Source: Wenzhouxiangella sp. 15190 (GTDB lineage: Bacteria; Pseudomonadota; Gammaproteobacteria; Xanthomonadales; Wenzhouxiangellaceae). From it: a stretch of 64,000 nucleotides of DNA. Positions 37,565 through 48,012 of the stretch are shown here, in pieces; the stretch's first letter is position 1; each line of letters opens with the position of its first letter. The position numbers and the translations under genes were made by a program. A model generated the notes under the pieces. The model saw only the letters and a list, made by a program, of their open reading frames with translations, was not told the DNA's origin and did no database searches. Location of the stretch: the NCBI RefSeq assembly GCF_003417465.1, contig NZ_QVMV01000020.1, positions 48,098-112,097 on the forward strand, written 5' to 3'.

Positions 37565-38461
37565 TCAGCGCTCGTTCCGTTTCGGATACGGCGAAGGTTG
37601 CCCGTCGGGCTGCAGGCTGAAGCGCTTGTAGCTCCAGAGATACTGTGCGGGATTGCGGCGGATTTCGTGTTCCAGCCAGCGGTGCATGACGCCCAGGGCG
37701 GTCTTCGGGTCATCGTCGGCGATGCGCTCGTCAGCGGGATTCAGTCGCAATGCCCAGCCTTGTCCCTTCGGCAGGCGTTCGGCGCTGATGAAAACCACGG
37801 CCGCGCCGGTGCGGCGCGCGAGGCGATTGACCAGCGTCATGGTCAGCGCCGGCCGGCCGAAGAAATCGACGAACACGCCTTCGCCCTGTTTGGGTTGCTG
37901 GTCCGCCAGGATGCCGATCATCTCGCCGTCACGCAGAGCGGCCAGCATCTTTCGCATCGACGGTGAGCCGCTGGGGATCATGCGGCTGCCGAAGCGGCTG
38001 CGGGTGGTGGTGATCAGGCGCTCGAGTTCGGGCCGTTTCGGCGATTTGTAAAGCGCCGTGAGCGGGCGGTGGATGGAGAGCCACAGCGGCAGGACTTCCC
38101 AGTTGCCGAAGTGCGCACCGACGATGATGACGCCGCGCTCGCTGTCGATGAGTTCGCGCGTCGTCTCCCAGCCTTCGACGGTCGGCACGTGCCGCTTCAG
38201 CCGTTCGGCCGACCAGTAGGAGATCGCGCCCGACTCCAGGACCAACCGGAGTGTTTCGACCAGGTGGTGGCGGTAGATAGGCTCGCGTTCGGCCTCGTCG
38301 AACTCGGGAAAGCACAGCTCGAGGTTTTTGCGGATGACGGCGTGACCGCGCCAAGGCATGAAGTGCATGCCCCAGGCCAAGGGCACCGCCAGCGCATGCA
38401 GAAAGCGCAGCGGCATCCAGGACAGCAAACGAAGCAGGGCGATGGCGAAGAATCGGGTCAT
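37565..38461 (-). CDS. lpxL: Lipid A biosynthesis lauroyl/myristoyl acyltransferase
   Basis: Inner-membrane acyltransferase of the HtrB/LpxL family that adds a secondary acyl chain to lipid A. One N-terminal hydrophobic helix, the catalytic HFGNWE (HX4E) and ILADQQPKQGEGVFVDFFG are all present in 298 residues. Which of LpxL, LpxM or LpxP it equals cannot be decided from sequence alone. Confidence 0.9.
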   Translation of the reverse strand: MTRFFAIALLRLLSWMPLRFLHALAVPLAWGMHFMPWRGHAVIRKNLELCFPEFDEAEREPIYRHHLVETLRLVLESGAISYWSAERLKRHVPTVEGWETTRELIDSERGVIIVGAHFGNWEVLPLWLSIHRPLTALYKSPKRPELERLITTTRSRFGSRMIPSGSPSMRKMLAALRDGEMIGILADQQPKQGEGVFVDFFGRPALTMTLVNRLARRTGAAVVFISAERLPKGQGWALRLNPADERIADDDPKTALGVMHRWLEHEIRRNPAQYLWSYKRFSLQPDGQPSPYPKRNER

Positions 38462-38594
38462 ACGGCGAGTTCTGTGGGATGCATCGGCGTAGTCGCACGG
38501 TGTTTGCCGGGTGCGGATTGTCCTTGTTGCGCCGCTTCGATCCTGCAGTCTATTCTAAGAGGAGCGCAAGGGGATACGGTAGAGGAGTTTGTTG

Positions 38595-39206
38595 ATGAAG
38601 ACCATTTTGATGTGTGCGGCCCTGTGGGCGGGCGTCTTTTTCTGTTCTCCGGCGACGGCTCAGACAGGCGCCGGCTGGCCCGGTGGTTTTGCGGGCCATC
38701 TGGAGCCGATTGAACTCGTTCGGGCCATGGTTGCGATCGGTCAACCTCATCACCGCGGGCTGGCGGTCGACTTCAAGCTGACGCTGATCGAAGACGGGCG
38801 GATGTTGGTGGAAGGTGACGCCATGCGAGGCTTGCCGGTCGGTCAGACTCGCGAGGAGATGCAGGCGAACAGCACGTCGGCTGTTATCGACATACCTTAC
38901 AACTTCTCCGAGACGGCCCAAACGAATCCTGCGGGACTCAAGGATCTCGTGGATCAAGTCGCCTCTCAGCTTGAACGTAACCGTGTTGCGGATAACCCCG
39001 ATGCGATTGCGGAAACGACCTGCTCCGGCCTGCGTCCGGGTGCCGAGTGGACGGCCCGCGCCACCGATGCGAGCTGTGGTCAGATGCTGGAGGTGACGTA
39101 TCGCTGCACGGTTTCCGAGGTGGATGGCCGTAGCCAGGGAATATGGCTCCAGAGTGAATCGGAGGAACGAGCCGTCACCAGCGATCTGTCATCCTATTGC
39201 GGGTGA
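38595..39206 (+). CDS. Exported protein of unknown function
   Basis: A 203-residue protein with a clear signal peptide (cleavage near SPATAQ). The ATG at 38595 has AGAGGAG seven bases upstream. Four to five cysteines in the second half (TTCSGL, ASCGQM, YRCTV, SYCG) may form disulphides. I recognise no family. It lies between lpxL (divergent) and dtd (same strand, 25-bp gap). Confidence 0.75.
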   Translation: MKTILMCAALWAGVFFCSPATAQTGAGWPGGFAGHLEPIELVRAMVAIGQPHHRGLAVDFKLTLIEDGRMLVEGDAMRGLPVGQTREEMQANSTSAVIDIPYNFSETAQTNPAGLKDLVDQVASQLERNRVADNPDAIAETTCSGLRPGAEWTARATDASCGQMLEVTYRCTVSEVDGRSQGIWLQSESEERAVTSDLSSYCG

Positions 39207-39231
39207 TTCCTCCGAAAGACCTTGCAGAGAG

Positions 39232-39672
39232 ATGATCGGCTTGCTCCAACGCGTCAGCGAGGCCTCCGTGAGGATCGATGGCGAGACCGTGGGCCGAATT
39301 GGCCCCGGCCTGCTGGTCCTGGCCGGTTTTCGCCAGGGTGATCGGGCCGAACGGATTCCGCGCTTTATCGAACGCCTGCTCAACTACCGTGTCTTCGCCG
39401 ACGACAAGGGGCGGATGAACGTCAGCCTGCGCGATGCCGGCGGCGGCCTGCTGGTTGTGCCGCAGTTCACCCTGGCGGCTGATACGAATTCGGGTAACCG
39501 CCCCAGCTTCACACCCGCCGCGCCGCCCTCCGAGGGTGAGGCGCTGTTCGAGGCGCTCGCCGAACAGGTGAAACGCGATTGGCCGAACAGCGCGTTCGGC
39601 CGCTTTGGCGCCGACATGCAGGTGGCGCTGGTCAACGACGGGCCGGTGACGTTCTGGATCGAGGTGAATTGA
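39232..39672 (+). CDS. dtd: D-aminoacyl-tRNA deacylase
   Basis: Hydrolyses D-Tyr- and other D-aminoacyl-tRNAs and Gly-tRNA(Ala). MIGLLQRVSEASVRIDG opens the domain, VPQFTLAADTNSGNRPSF is the active-site motif, and the end holds VNDGPVTFWIE, the Gly-cis-Pro-type region. 146 residues from the ATG at 39232. A heptad repeat begins three bases after its stop. Confidence 0.96.
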   Translation: MIGLLQRVSEASVRIDGETVGRIGPGLLVLAGFRQGDRAERIPRFIERLLNYRVFADDKGRMNVSLRDAGGGLLVVPQFTLAADTNSGNRPSFTPAAPPSEGEALFEALAEQVKRDWPNSAFGRFGADMQVALVNDGPVTFWIEVN

Positions 39673-39675
39673 ATA

Positions 39676-39846
39676 AGTGTGAAGTGTTCAGTGTGAAGTG
39701 TGAAGTGGCGGGCGTTAGGCCCCGGGGGCCATGTTTTCTATTTTGCGGCTTGCGGTGGGCGTGTTAGATGTTCCGTGTTAGGTGTTAGCGCACAGCCATC
39801 TCATTGATTCTTAACACTTCACACTGAACACTTCACACTTAAAACT

Positions 39847-39853
<7 letters not shown>
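39676..39853. repeat. Heptad-register repeat, copy B
   Basis: Second copy of the 37064 element. The first 42 bases (six heptads, 39676-39717) equal copy A. After a one-base register shift in the core, 39761-39851 runs as 13 heptads: GTGTTAG types, then CTTAACA, CTTCACA and variants. The right end reaches into ntrC and supplies its stop codon (39847-39849). Same orientation as copy A, 2.6 kb away. Confidence 0.9.
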
Positions 39854-41212
<1,359 letters not shown>

Positions 41213-41220
<8 letters not shown>

Positions 41221-42250
41221 CGCGGTCTTCCTGGTCGGACGGGTTGGCGTCCGGCTCGAGCGGCAGGCGGACCCGGAAGCGGCTGCCGTGTTCGAGCGGC
41301 CGGTATTCGACCAGGCCGCCGTGGCTGCGGGCGATCTGCTGGGCGATGGCCAGGCCGAAGCCCGAGCCCTGGTCGCGGCCGGAGACCAGCGGCAGGAACA
41401 GCTTCTCGCGCAGCGTCCCGGGCACGCCGGAGCCGTCGTCGTCGAGGTCGATACGCACGGCGTACCCGCCCGGGCGGTCGAGCAGGGGCGAGTTGTGCTC
41501 GATGCGGGTGGTCAGTCGAACGACGCCAGCGCCGGCCTGGGCGCTGTTGCGAAGGAGGTTGAGAAACAGCTGGTGCAATTGGCCCTCGTCGGCGCTCAGT
41601 TCGGGGATGCTGGGGTCGAAATCGCGTTCGATGCGCAGGCTGCCGTGTTGCTCGGCGGCAACCAGTTCGGCGGCCTCGCCAAGCACGCGGTGGAGATTGA
41701 TCGGCGAGGCATGTCGTTCCCCGTTGCCTGCGAAGCGCTCGATCAGGGCGGTGATGCGATCGACCTCTCGCTGGATCATGGCCGCATGCCGGCCGCTGGC
41801 TTCGTCATTGCCGCGCGCGGCAATCAACTGGGCCGCACCGCGGACACCGGCGAGTGGATTGCGCAGCTCGTGCGCCAGGCGGCGGGTCATCAGCGACAGC
41901 GCCTGCTGGCGATCGGCCCGCTCGGCCATCTCTCGCTGGCGCACGCGCTCGGCGATCGGGTGCAGTTCGATCAGGATGGAATGCTCCACCGGGTGCAGGT
42001 AGGCGTCGACGACGGTCGTGCCGTCCTCGAGCAGGGCTTCGGGCGCGTGTAGCGAGCGTCCCTGCGTGCAGACCTGGCGCACCCACTCGCCCAGGGCCGA
42101 AGAGAACTGCTGGATGCTGTGCTGCTTCAGGCTGGCGCCCGGTGGTGCCAGCAGGGCGTTGGCCGAGCGGTTGAACCACTCGATTCGCCCATCGGCGGCG
42201 ACCCGAACCAGACCGGTAGCCAGTTCGTCCGGGTCTACTAACACCGTCAT
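41213..42250 (-). CDS. ntrB: Nitrogen sensor histidine kinase NtrB
   Basis: Cytosolic PII-responsive kinase/phosphatase for NtrC. PAS domain near residues 10-120, phospho-His in RRLAHELRNPLAGVRGAAQLI, N box FLNLLRNSAQAG, and G boxes DDDGSGVP and GSGFGLAIAQQI. I use the ATG at 42250 (345 residues), which lies inside the left arm of an inverted repeat; the frame stays open upstream to 42286. Confidence 0.95.
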
Positions 42251-42413
42251 TAATCCTGCCTCATTCAGGAGTCCGGCTACGCGCACAACGGCGCCTCAGG
42301 AGCGCTCCTTTGCTGCGCGAAACCGCACTCCCTCGTTGCCTGTGCTGGCGCACCGACGCTTTGGACGAACGCCGAGAGAGATAAGCTGAATGTGGCAGGA
42401 TCAATGACGGTGT
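42241..42413. repeat. Inverted repeat spanning the ntrB start region
   Basis: Arms of 28 bp at 42241-42268 and 42386-42413 match in 26 positions as reverse complements; the first bases read ACACCGTCAT. The left arm carries the ntrB ATG and first codons. Between them lie 117 bp with a perfect palindrome AGGAGCGCTCCT (42298-42309). It takes up nearly all of the 178-bp gap between ntrB and the DUF4124 gene. No target duplication seen. Confidence 0.7.
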
Positions 42414-42428
42414 CATTAAGTGTTGCAT

Positions 42429-42950
42429 TCAGTCGCCGGCGGGGGCCACCGTGGTGAACGTGACCGGATCGGTGGTGCCCAGAACGCGCCCGGATGGCGT
42501 TTCGAGACGGGCGAACAGGCGGTGCTCGCCGGGCTGCGGTGCCGGGATATCGGTCTCGAGCGTCCGCACCGGGGTCAGTTCCTCGCCGTCGAGGACGAGG
42601 GTGATCTGGGCGGTGGGTGGCACCTCGATGTCGATTCCCATGACTACGTTGATGCTTTGACCTTCGGGCGTAATCTCGGCGTCGTCGGCCGGCTGCTCGA
42701 TACGGAAATTCATGGGCTGTGCTTCGCCCTGCGCCACGGGATCGTCGCTATCGGTTCCGGGCAGGGATTCGGCATCGCCCTCGAGCACATTGAGTTCCGG
42801 CAACTCCATCGGCTCGGCGTTGTCATCGGGCTTCTGGTCGGTATAGGTCACGTTGCCGTCTTCGTCGACGACCCGATAAACATCCTGGGCGTTGGTCGTG
42901 AAGGCCAGCGTTGCCAGCAACGCGGCGAGGATGATCGGCAGCTTGTTCAT
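42429..42950 (-). CDS. Exported DUF4124 protein
   Basis: A 173-residue exported protein: signal peptide ending TTNAQ, then the DUF4124 domain (DVYRVVDEDGNVTYTDQKP), an acidic linker and a C-terminal beta-sandwich-like part. The start at 42950 has a GAGGTG site. Proteins of this family often sit between glnA and ntrB in gammaproteobacteria; function unknown. Confidence 0.85.
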   Translation of the reverse strand: MNKLPIILAALLATLAFTTNAQDVYRVVDEDGNVTYTDQKPDDNAEPMELPELNVLEGDAESLPGTDSDDPVAQGEAQPMNFRIEQPADDAEITPEGQSINVVMGIDIEVPPTAQITLVLDGEELTPVRTLETDIPAPQPGEHRLFARLETPSGRVLGTTDPVTFTTVAPAGD

Positions 42951-43039
42951 GATGTACACCTCAATTGACCAGTCTGTCGATATTCTAGCCGTCGGGGACG
43001 CCGGACGGCGACCCCCATCGATGACGGAGTTCGTGCCCA

Positions 43040-44449
43040 TCAACTCGAATAATACATATCGAATTCGACCGGGTGCGTCGACATCCGGAAGCGCGTGACT
43101 TCGTCCATCTTGAGCTTGATGTAGCCGTCGATGAGGTCGTCGGTGAACACGTCGCCGGCCTTGAGGAAATCGCGATCCTTGTCGAGCGCGTCCAGTGCCT
43201 GGTCGAGGGCGTGACACACGCGAGGGATGTCGCGTTCTTCTTCCGGCGGCAGATCGTAGAGATCCTTGTCCATCGGCGCGCCGGGATCGATCTTGTTGAT
43301 CACCCCGTCCAGGCCGGCCATCAGCATGGCGGCGAAGGTCAGGTACGGGTTGCCGGCGGCGTCGCCGAAGCGGATCTCGATGCGGCGGGCCTTGTCGGAA
43401 CCCACCCAGGGCACCCGGCAGGAGGCCGAGCGGTTGCGCGCCGAGTAGGCCAGCAGAACCGGTGCCTCGAAGCCCGGCACCAGGCGCTTGTAGCTGTTGG
43501 TAGTGGAGTTGGCAAATGCGTTGATGGCGCGGGCATGCTTGAAGATGCCGCCGATGTAGTGCAGGGCGGTCTCGCTCAGGCCGCCGTAGCCGTCGCCGGC
43601 GAACATGTTCTTGCCGCCCTTGGAGAAGCTCTGGTGGACGTGCATGCCCGAACCGTTGTCGCCCACGAGAGGCTTGGGCATGAACGTAGCCGTCTGGCCC
43701 TGGCGGTGTGCCACGTTATGCACCACGTACTTGAGCATCAACATTTCATCGGCCTTACGCACCAGGGTGTTGAAGCGTGTACCGATCTCGCACTGGCCGG
43801 CAGTGCCGACTTCGTGGTGATGGACCTCGACCGGGATTCCGATGGCTTCCAGCGTTGCGCACATCAGGCTGCGCAGGTCCGCAAGGCCATCGACGGGCGG
43901 TACCGGAAAGTAACCGCCCTTGACGCGCGGTCGATGCCCGTAGTTGCCGTCCTCGTAGGTCTTGTTGGTGTTCCAGGCGGCTTCCTCGGAATCGATTTCA
44001 AACGAGCAGCCGGAGATATCGTTCTTCCAGCGTACATCGTCGAACACGAAAAACTCGGGCTCGGGGCCGAAATAGGCCTCGTCGGCCAGTCCGCTGGACT
44101 GCAGGAAGGCCTCGGCGCGTTTGGCCAGGGAACGCGGGCAGCGGCTGTAGCCCTGCATGGTGTCCGGTTCGAGGATGTCGCAGGTGAGGTTGAGTGTGGC
44201 GAACTCCGAGAACGGATCGACGTAGGCGGTCTCCGTATCCGGCATCAGCACCATGTCGGATTCGCTGATGCCCTTCCAGCCGACGATCGACGAGCCGTCG
44301 AACATTTTGCCTTCCTCGAAGAATTCCTCGTCGATGGTGTGAGCCGGCAGTGTGACGTGCTGCTCCTTGCCCAGGGTGTCGGAAAAGCGCAGGTCGACGA
44401 ACTGGATTTCCTCGTCGGCGATTCTCTTGATGATGTCTTCAGCGGCCAT
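43040..44449 (-). CDS. glnA: Glutamine synthetase type I
   Basis: Makes glutamine from glutamate and ammonia. [13 protein letters not shown] and the [14 protein letters not shown] metal/ATP block are intact, and Tyr399 in DLYDLPPEE is the adenylylation site used by GlnE, encoded at 1117-3675. 469 residues. Transcribed from a sigma-54 promoter just upstream and followed by DUF4124, ntrB and ntrC on the same strand. Confidence 0.98.
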   Translation of the reverse strand: MAAEDIIKRIADEEIQFVDLRFSDTLGKEQHVTLPAHTIDEEFFEEGKMFDGSSIVGWKGISESDMVLMPDTETAYVDPFSEFATLNLTCDILEPDTMQGYSRCPRSLAKRAEAFLQSSGLADEAYFGPEPEFFVFDDVRWKNDISGCSFEIDSEEAAWNTNKTYEDGNYGHRPRVKGGYFPVPPVDGLADLRSLMCATLEAIGIPVEVHHHEVGTAGQCEIGTRFNTLVRKADEMLMLKYVVHNVAHRQGQTATFMPKPLVGDNGSGMHVHQSFSKGGKNMFAGDGYGGLSETALHYIGGIFKHARAINAFANSTTNSYKRLVPGFEAPVLLAYSARNRSASCRVPWVGSDKARRIEIRFGDAAGNPYLTFAAMLMAGLDGVINKIDPGAPMDKDLYDLPPEEERDIPRVCHALDQALDALDKDRDFLKAGDVFTDDLIDGYIKLKMDEVTRFRMSTHPVEFDMYYSS

Positions 44450-44499
44450 ATCGGCTTGCTACCTCTTCGAATGTGTAAGTGAAGGATCGCCGTCCTTGT

Positions 44500-44515
44500 T
44501 GCACGTGCCGTGCCA
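44500..44515 (-). promoter_or_regulatory. Sigma-54 promoter of glnA
   Basis: On the minus strand TGGCACGGCACGTGCA fits the -24/-12 consensus TGGCACG-N4-TTGCA with one mismatch, and keeps the essential GG and GC. Transcription would start near 44490, about 40 bases before the glnA ATG. It fits NtrC control. Confidence 0.8.
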
Positions 44516-44518
44516 GGA

Positions 44519-44593
44519 TGCGGAGCCCGTCGTTGCGGGCTCCGCACACTCAGTGTTGTTCAGGGTATGAACATTTTGGCCACGGTTTGTTCA
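44519..44593 (-). promoter_or_regulatory. Upstream elements of glnA: stem-loop and TGAACA palindrome
   Basis: An 11-bp perfect stem (TGCGGAGCCCG with CGGGCTCCGCA, 44519-44546) may end the PEBP transcript of the same strand. Beyond it TGAACA and TGTTCA lie as an inverted pair 14 bp apart (44568-44593), 60-90 bp upstream of the sigma-54 promoter, where NtrC enhancer sites are expected. The sequence is not a clear NtrC consensus. Confidence 0.35.
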
Positions 44594-44619
44594 ACATTTG
44601 AGCGCACTCGTTTCCAACG

Positions 44620-45249
44620 CTAACCCGATACGGCCGGATTGAGGGAATAGGTACCGGTGAGACTGGCCTGGTCGAGCACATGACCTTCGATGGCCTCGAC
44701 CACATCGTGGCCGGTGAATGTTTCCGGCAAATCCAGGTTTTCTGTATCGAGCGCGTAGACGGTGAACACGTAGTGATGCAGGCGTTCGTCGTTCCAGGGC
44801 GGGCAGGGGCCGTCGTAGCCGAAGTAGTTGCCCGCCATGTCCGCATCGCCGGCCAGGAAGTTGGTGTAGTCGTTCAGGCCCTGTCGCGCCCCGTCGGGCC
44901 CCGGCGGGTCCTGCTTGCCCTTGGGCGTGATGCCGTCGCAGCACTCGCCGGTGGCCAGTTCCGTCACATTGGCCGGGATGTCGACCATGGCCCAGTGGCA
45001 GAAGTCGACGCGCGGCATGTCGGCCGGCAGGCTCTTGCCTTCCTGGTTGACATCGTCTGCCTCGGAGGGAACGTCGGGGTCCATGCAGACGACGGCGAAT
45101 GAACGCGTGCCTTCCGGTGCCCCGGACCAGGCCAGGTGCGGGCTGAGATTGTCCGACAGCACCATGTGTGATTCAGGATCCTGTTTGGCGAAGGCATAGC
45201 GCGGATCGATGGGCGCACCGTCGCTGAGATCTTGGGATTGAAGCTGCAT
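44620..45249 (-). CDS. YbhB/YbcL-type phosphatidylethanolamine-binding protein
   Basis: Raf-kinase-inhibitor-like (PEBP) protein, 209 residues. LSPHLAWSGAPEGTRSFAVVCMDPDVP is the conserved ligand-site block, and FCHWAMVDIPANVTEL and GYDGPCPPWNDERLHHYVFTVYALD complete it. The ATG at 45249 has an AAGGAG site. No signal peptide. Ligand unknown; it is divergent from the M14 peptidase gene. Confidence 0.92.
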   Translation of the reverse strand: MQLQSQDLSDGAPIDPRYAFAKQDPESHMVLSDNLSPHLAWSGAPEGTRSFAVVCMDPDVPSEADDVNQEGKSLPADMPRVDFCHWAMVDIPANVTELATGECCDGITPKGKQDPPGPDGARQGLNDYTNFLAGDADMAGNYFGYDGPCPPWNDERLHHYVFTVYALDTENLDLPETFTGHDVVEAIEGHVLDQASLTGTYSLNPAVSG

Positions 45250-45325
45250 GTGAACTCCTTCTCGGTCTGCGAATTCCATGTGGTTTAAGCTTACCAGCCT
45301 CACTCGAAGACTGTTCTGATCCTTG

Positions 45326-47869
45326 ATGACAAAGAAGCTGCTTATTCCGTTCCTGTTGCTCGTGCCTTTTTCGGTCTCTGCCGCGCCCGGCCTGCCCGAC
45401 GACGTGGAGATCGACGATTCCGTGCCCACGCCCGCGGAGGTGCTCGGCTTCGAGCCCGGCGAGCGCCATCCGCGACACGACCAGATCGTGACCTATATGC
45501 GCCGCCTGGCCGAGACCTCCGATCGAGTGAAACTCGAGGAGATCGGTCAAAGCCACGGCGGGCGTCCACAGATTCTGCTTACCTTCGCCCGCCCCGAGCG
45601 CCTGGATGAAATCGACGAAATCCGTGACGGACGCCACGAGGCCGCCCGCAACGGCGAGGGCCCGCCGGTGGTCTGGATGGGCTACTCGGTTCACGGCAAC
45701 GAGGCCTCCGGTGCCAGTGCGGCACTGGTCATGGCCTGGTACCTTGCGGCCGGGCAGGACGAGCGCGTAACGCGCTGGCTCGACGAAATGATTCTGGTCA
45801 TGGAGCCGGCGATCAATCCCGACGGCATCGACCGTTTCGCGCACTGGGTCAACATGCATCGCGGCCAGCATCCTTCCTCCGATTCGGACGATCGTGAACA
45901 CGAAGAGGGCTGGCCCGACGGTCGCACCAACTACTATTGGTTCGACCTCAACCGCGACTGGCTGCCGGTGGTTCATCCGGTTTCACAGAATCGGTTGCGC
46001 CACTACCATCTGTGGCGGCCGCACGTGATCACCGATCACCACGAGATGGGGAATGACAGCACCTTCTTCTTCCAGCCCGGCATTCCCGAGCGCGCCAATC
46101 CGCTCATCTCCGAGGCCAACCAGGAATTGACCGGCGCCATCGCGGAGTTCCATGGCCGCGAGCTGGATGCTGCCGGGCAGCCCTTCTACGCCCGCGAATC
46201 CTTCGACGACTTCTACATCGGCAAGGGCTCGACCTACCCGGACGTGACCGGCGGCATCGGCATCCTGTTCGAGCAGAGCTCCAGCCGCGGCGTCGTTCAG
46301 GAAAGCGAATACGGGCTCAAGCGCTTTGCCGAGACCGTCGCTAACCAGGTACGCACCAGTATTTCGACGCTGGACGGCTCACTCGCTCGCGCCGATGACC
46401 TGGTCGCCTATCAGCGCGATTTCTTCGATGACGCGCGTGAGCGCGCCGGCGACTGGAGTCAGGCCGGCTGGCTGTTGGGCGACGGCGGGGACCCCGCGCG
46501 CGCCCACGCATTGATCGGCATGCTGCTCAACCACGATGTCACGGTTCATCCGGTCGAGGAGACGGTTTCGATCGGCGAGCAGAGTTTCGAGCCGGGTTCG
46601 GCCTGGGTCATCCCGGCCGAGCAGGGCGCGTATCTGCTGCTGAAGTCGGTATTCGAGGCGGTCACGGAAATGGACGTCGAAACCTTCTACGACGTCTCGG
46701 CCTGGCCGATGGCCATGGCCCACGACCTGCCCCTGGCGACCGCGCGTCGGCTGCCCGAGATGGGCGAATCCCTGTCCGGGGTGCCGCAGCACCAACCGGC
46801 CACCGTCGATACCGGTGCACTGGCCTGGCTGGTGCACTGGAACCAGTATCGTGCCGACGCCTTGCTGGCCGACCTGCTTGGCGACGGTTACCGGGTCCAG
46901 GTGACAACCGAGCCGTTGACCGTCGCGGTCGAAGAAACCGGTGAACGGTCGTTCGGGCGCGGCAGCCTGGTGATTCATTCAGGTATTCAGCCCGATAAGC
47001 TCGATCCGGTGGGCCCGCGCCTGGCCGAGCTCTCGGAGAGACACGCTGTCGACGTTATCGCTGCCGGGCAGGGTATGGCCATCGACGGCGTGGATCTCGG
47101 CTCGCCCTCGGTACCCGTGCTCGAACCGGTCAGCCCGGCCGTACTGACCGGCCACGGCGTGAGCGCTTACGCCGCCGGTGCGGTCTGGCACTGGTTCGAT
47201 ACGCGCCTGGCCGAGCCGGTGAGTCAAATCGAGGCAATTTCCCTCAGCAGCGGCGATCTCGAAGACCGGACGCACCTGATCGTGCCGCCGGGTTGGTACG
47301 GCTCGTTGAGTGATTCGGTCAAGTCGACGATCGTCGACTTCGTCCGCGGCGGCGGCACCCTGGTGGCCTTTGGTGAGGCGGCTGAAATGGCCGAGTCGCT
47401 GGACCTCGGCTGGGACCTGGTCGAAGAAAACGGTGAGGAGGAAGACGCCGAGCTCGAACGCAAGCCCTACGGCGACTACAGGCAGGACCATGCCCGTGAA
47501 CTGATCGGCGGCACGGCCCTGCGTGTCGACATCGATCGCAGCCATCCGCTGGCCTGGGGTTATGCCGACGACGAACTCGTGCTGTTCCGCCAGGGACGGC
47601 ACCAGCTCAAGGCCGTCGACAACGCTTACGCCCAAGTGGGTGTCTATGCCGACGACCCCCTGGCTGCCGGGTATTTGTCGGAAAAGAATCGCGAAGGCCT
47701 GGCGGGTACGCCGGCCATCAGTGTCAGCCGGCACGGAAGCGGAACGGTGGTGCGGATCGCCGACGAACCCTTGTTCCGTGGCTACTGGCGCGGTGGGGAG
47801 AAGCTGTTCGCCAATGCGCTGTTTTTCAGTCAGCTTGTCTCCCCGACTCGTCTGCCTGACTACGAATGA
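45326..47869 (+). CDS. Exported M14-family zinc metallopeptidase
   Basis: An 847-residue exported carboxypeptidase-like protein (signal peptide ending VSAAP). Zinc ligands are His123 and Glu126 of YSVHGNEASG and a His of the later TDHHEMG (near 238); the catalytic Glu is likely that of GILFEQSSSRG. The C-terminal half (after about residue 400) has no catalytic motif I know and contains a glutamine-amidotransferase-like region (FVRGGGTLVAFGEAAE). TTG at 45323 and ATG at 45326 are adjacent start choices. Confidence 0.9.
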   Translation: MTKKLLIPFLLLVPFSVSAAPGLPDDVEIDDSVPTPAEVLGFEPGERHPRHDQIVTYMRRLAETSDRVKLEEIGQSHGGRPQILLTFARPERLDEIDEIRDGRHEAARNGEGPPVVWMGYSVHGNEASGASAALVMAWYLAAGQDERVTRWLDEMILVMEPAINPDGIDRFAHWVNMHRGQHPSSDSDDREHEEGWPDGRTNYYWFDLNRDWLPVVHPVSQNRLRHYHLWRPHVITDHHEMGNDSTFFFQPGIPERANPLISEANQELTGAIAEFHGRELDAAGQPFYARESFDDFYIGKGSTYPDVTGGIGILFEQSSSRGVVQESEYGLKRFAETVANQVRTSISTLDGSLARADDLVAYQRDFFDDARERAGDWSQAGWLLGDGGDPARAHALIGMLLNHDVTVHPVEETVSIGEQSFEPGSAWVIPAEQGAYLLLKSVFEAVTEMDVETFYDVSAWPMAMAHDLPLATARRLPEMGESLSGVPQHQPATVDTGALAWLVHWNQYRADALLADLLGDGYRVQVTTEPLTVAVEETGERSFGRGSLVIHSGIQPDKLDPVGPRLAELSERHAVDVIAAGQGMAIDGVDLGSPSVPVLEPVSPAVLTGHGVSAYAAGAVWHWFDTRLAEPVSQIEAISLSSGDLEDRTHLIVPPGWYGSLSDSVKSTIVDFVRGGGTLVAFGEAAEMAESLDLGWDLVEENGEEEDAELERKPYGDYRQDHARELIGGTALRVDIDRSHPLAWGYADDELVLFRQGRHQLKAVDNAYAQVGVYADDPLAAGYLSEKNREGLAGTPAISVSRHGSGTVVRIADEPLFRGYWRGGEKLFANALFFSQLVSPTRLPDYE

Positions 47870-47884
47870 CCCGCCAAGCCTGTC

Positions 47885-47997
47885 GTCCCGGAAGCCGCGT
47901 AGCGGCTATCCGGGACCTCCCGGCGAAACGGGGCACCGACACTTGGACGGGCCATGCAGGATTGAAGCGCGCGGGGTCCCGGCTCTTCGGCCGGGAC
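47885..47997. repeat. REPIN-like pair of REP hairpins
   Basis: Two hairpins with the same stem, GTCCCGG with CCGGGAC, lie at 47885-47916 (with an inner AGCCGC/GCGGCT stem) and 47976-47997 (CTCTTCGG loop), 59 bp apart. The plan is that of REP doublets mobilised by RAYT transposases. It fills the gap between the convergent M14 and fnr genes, where it may also act as a two-way terminator. Confidence 0.65.
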
Positions 47998-48012
47998 GAT
48001 ACGGAAGGCCGC

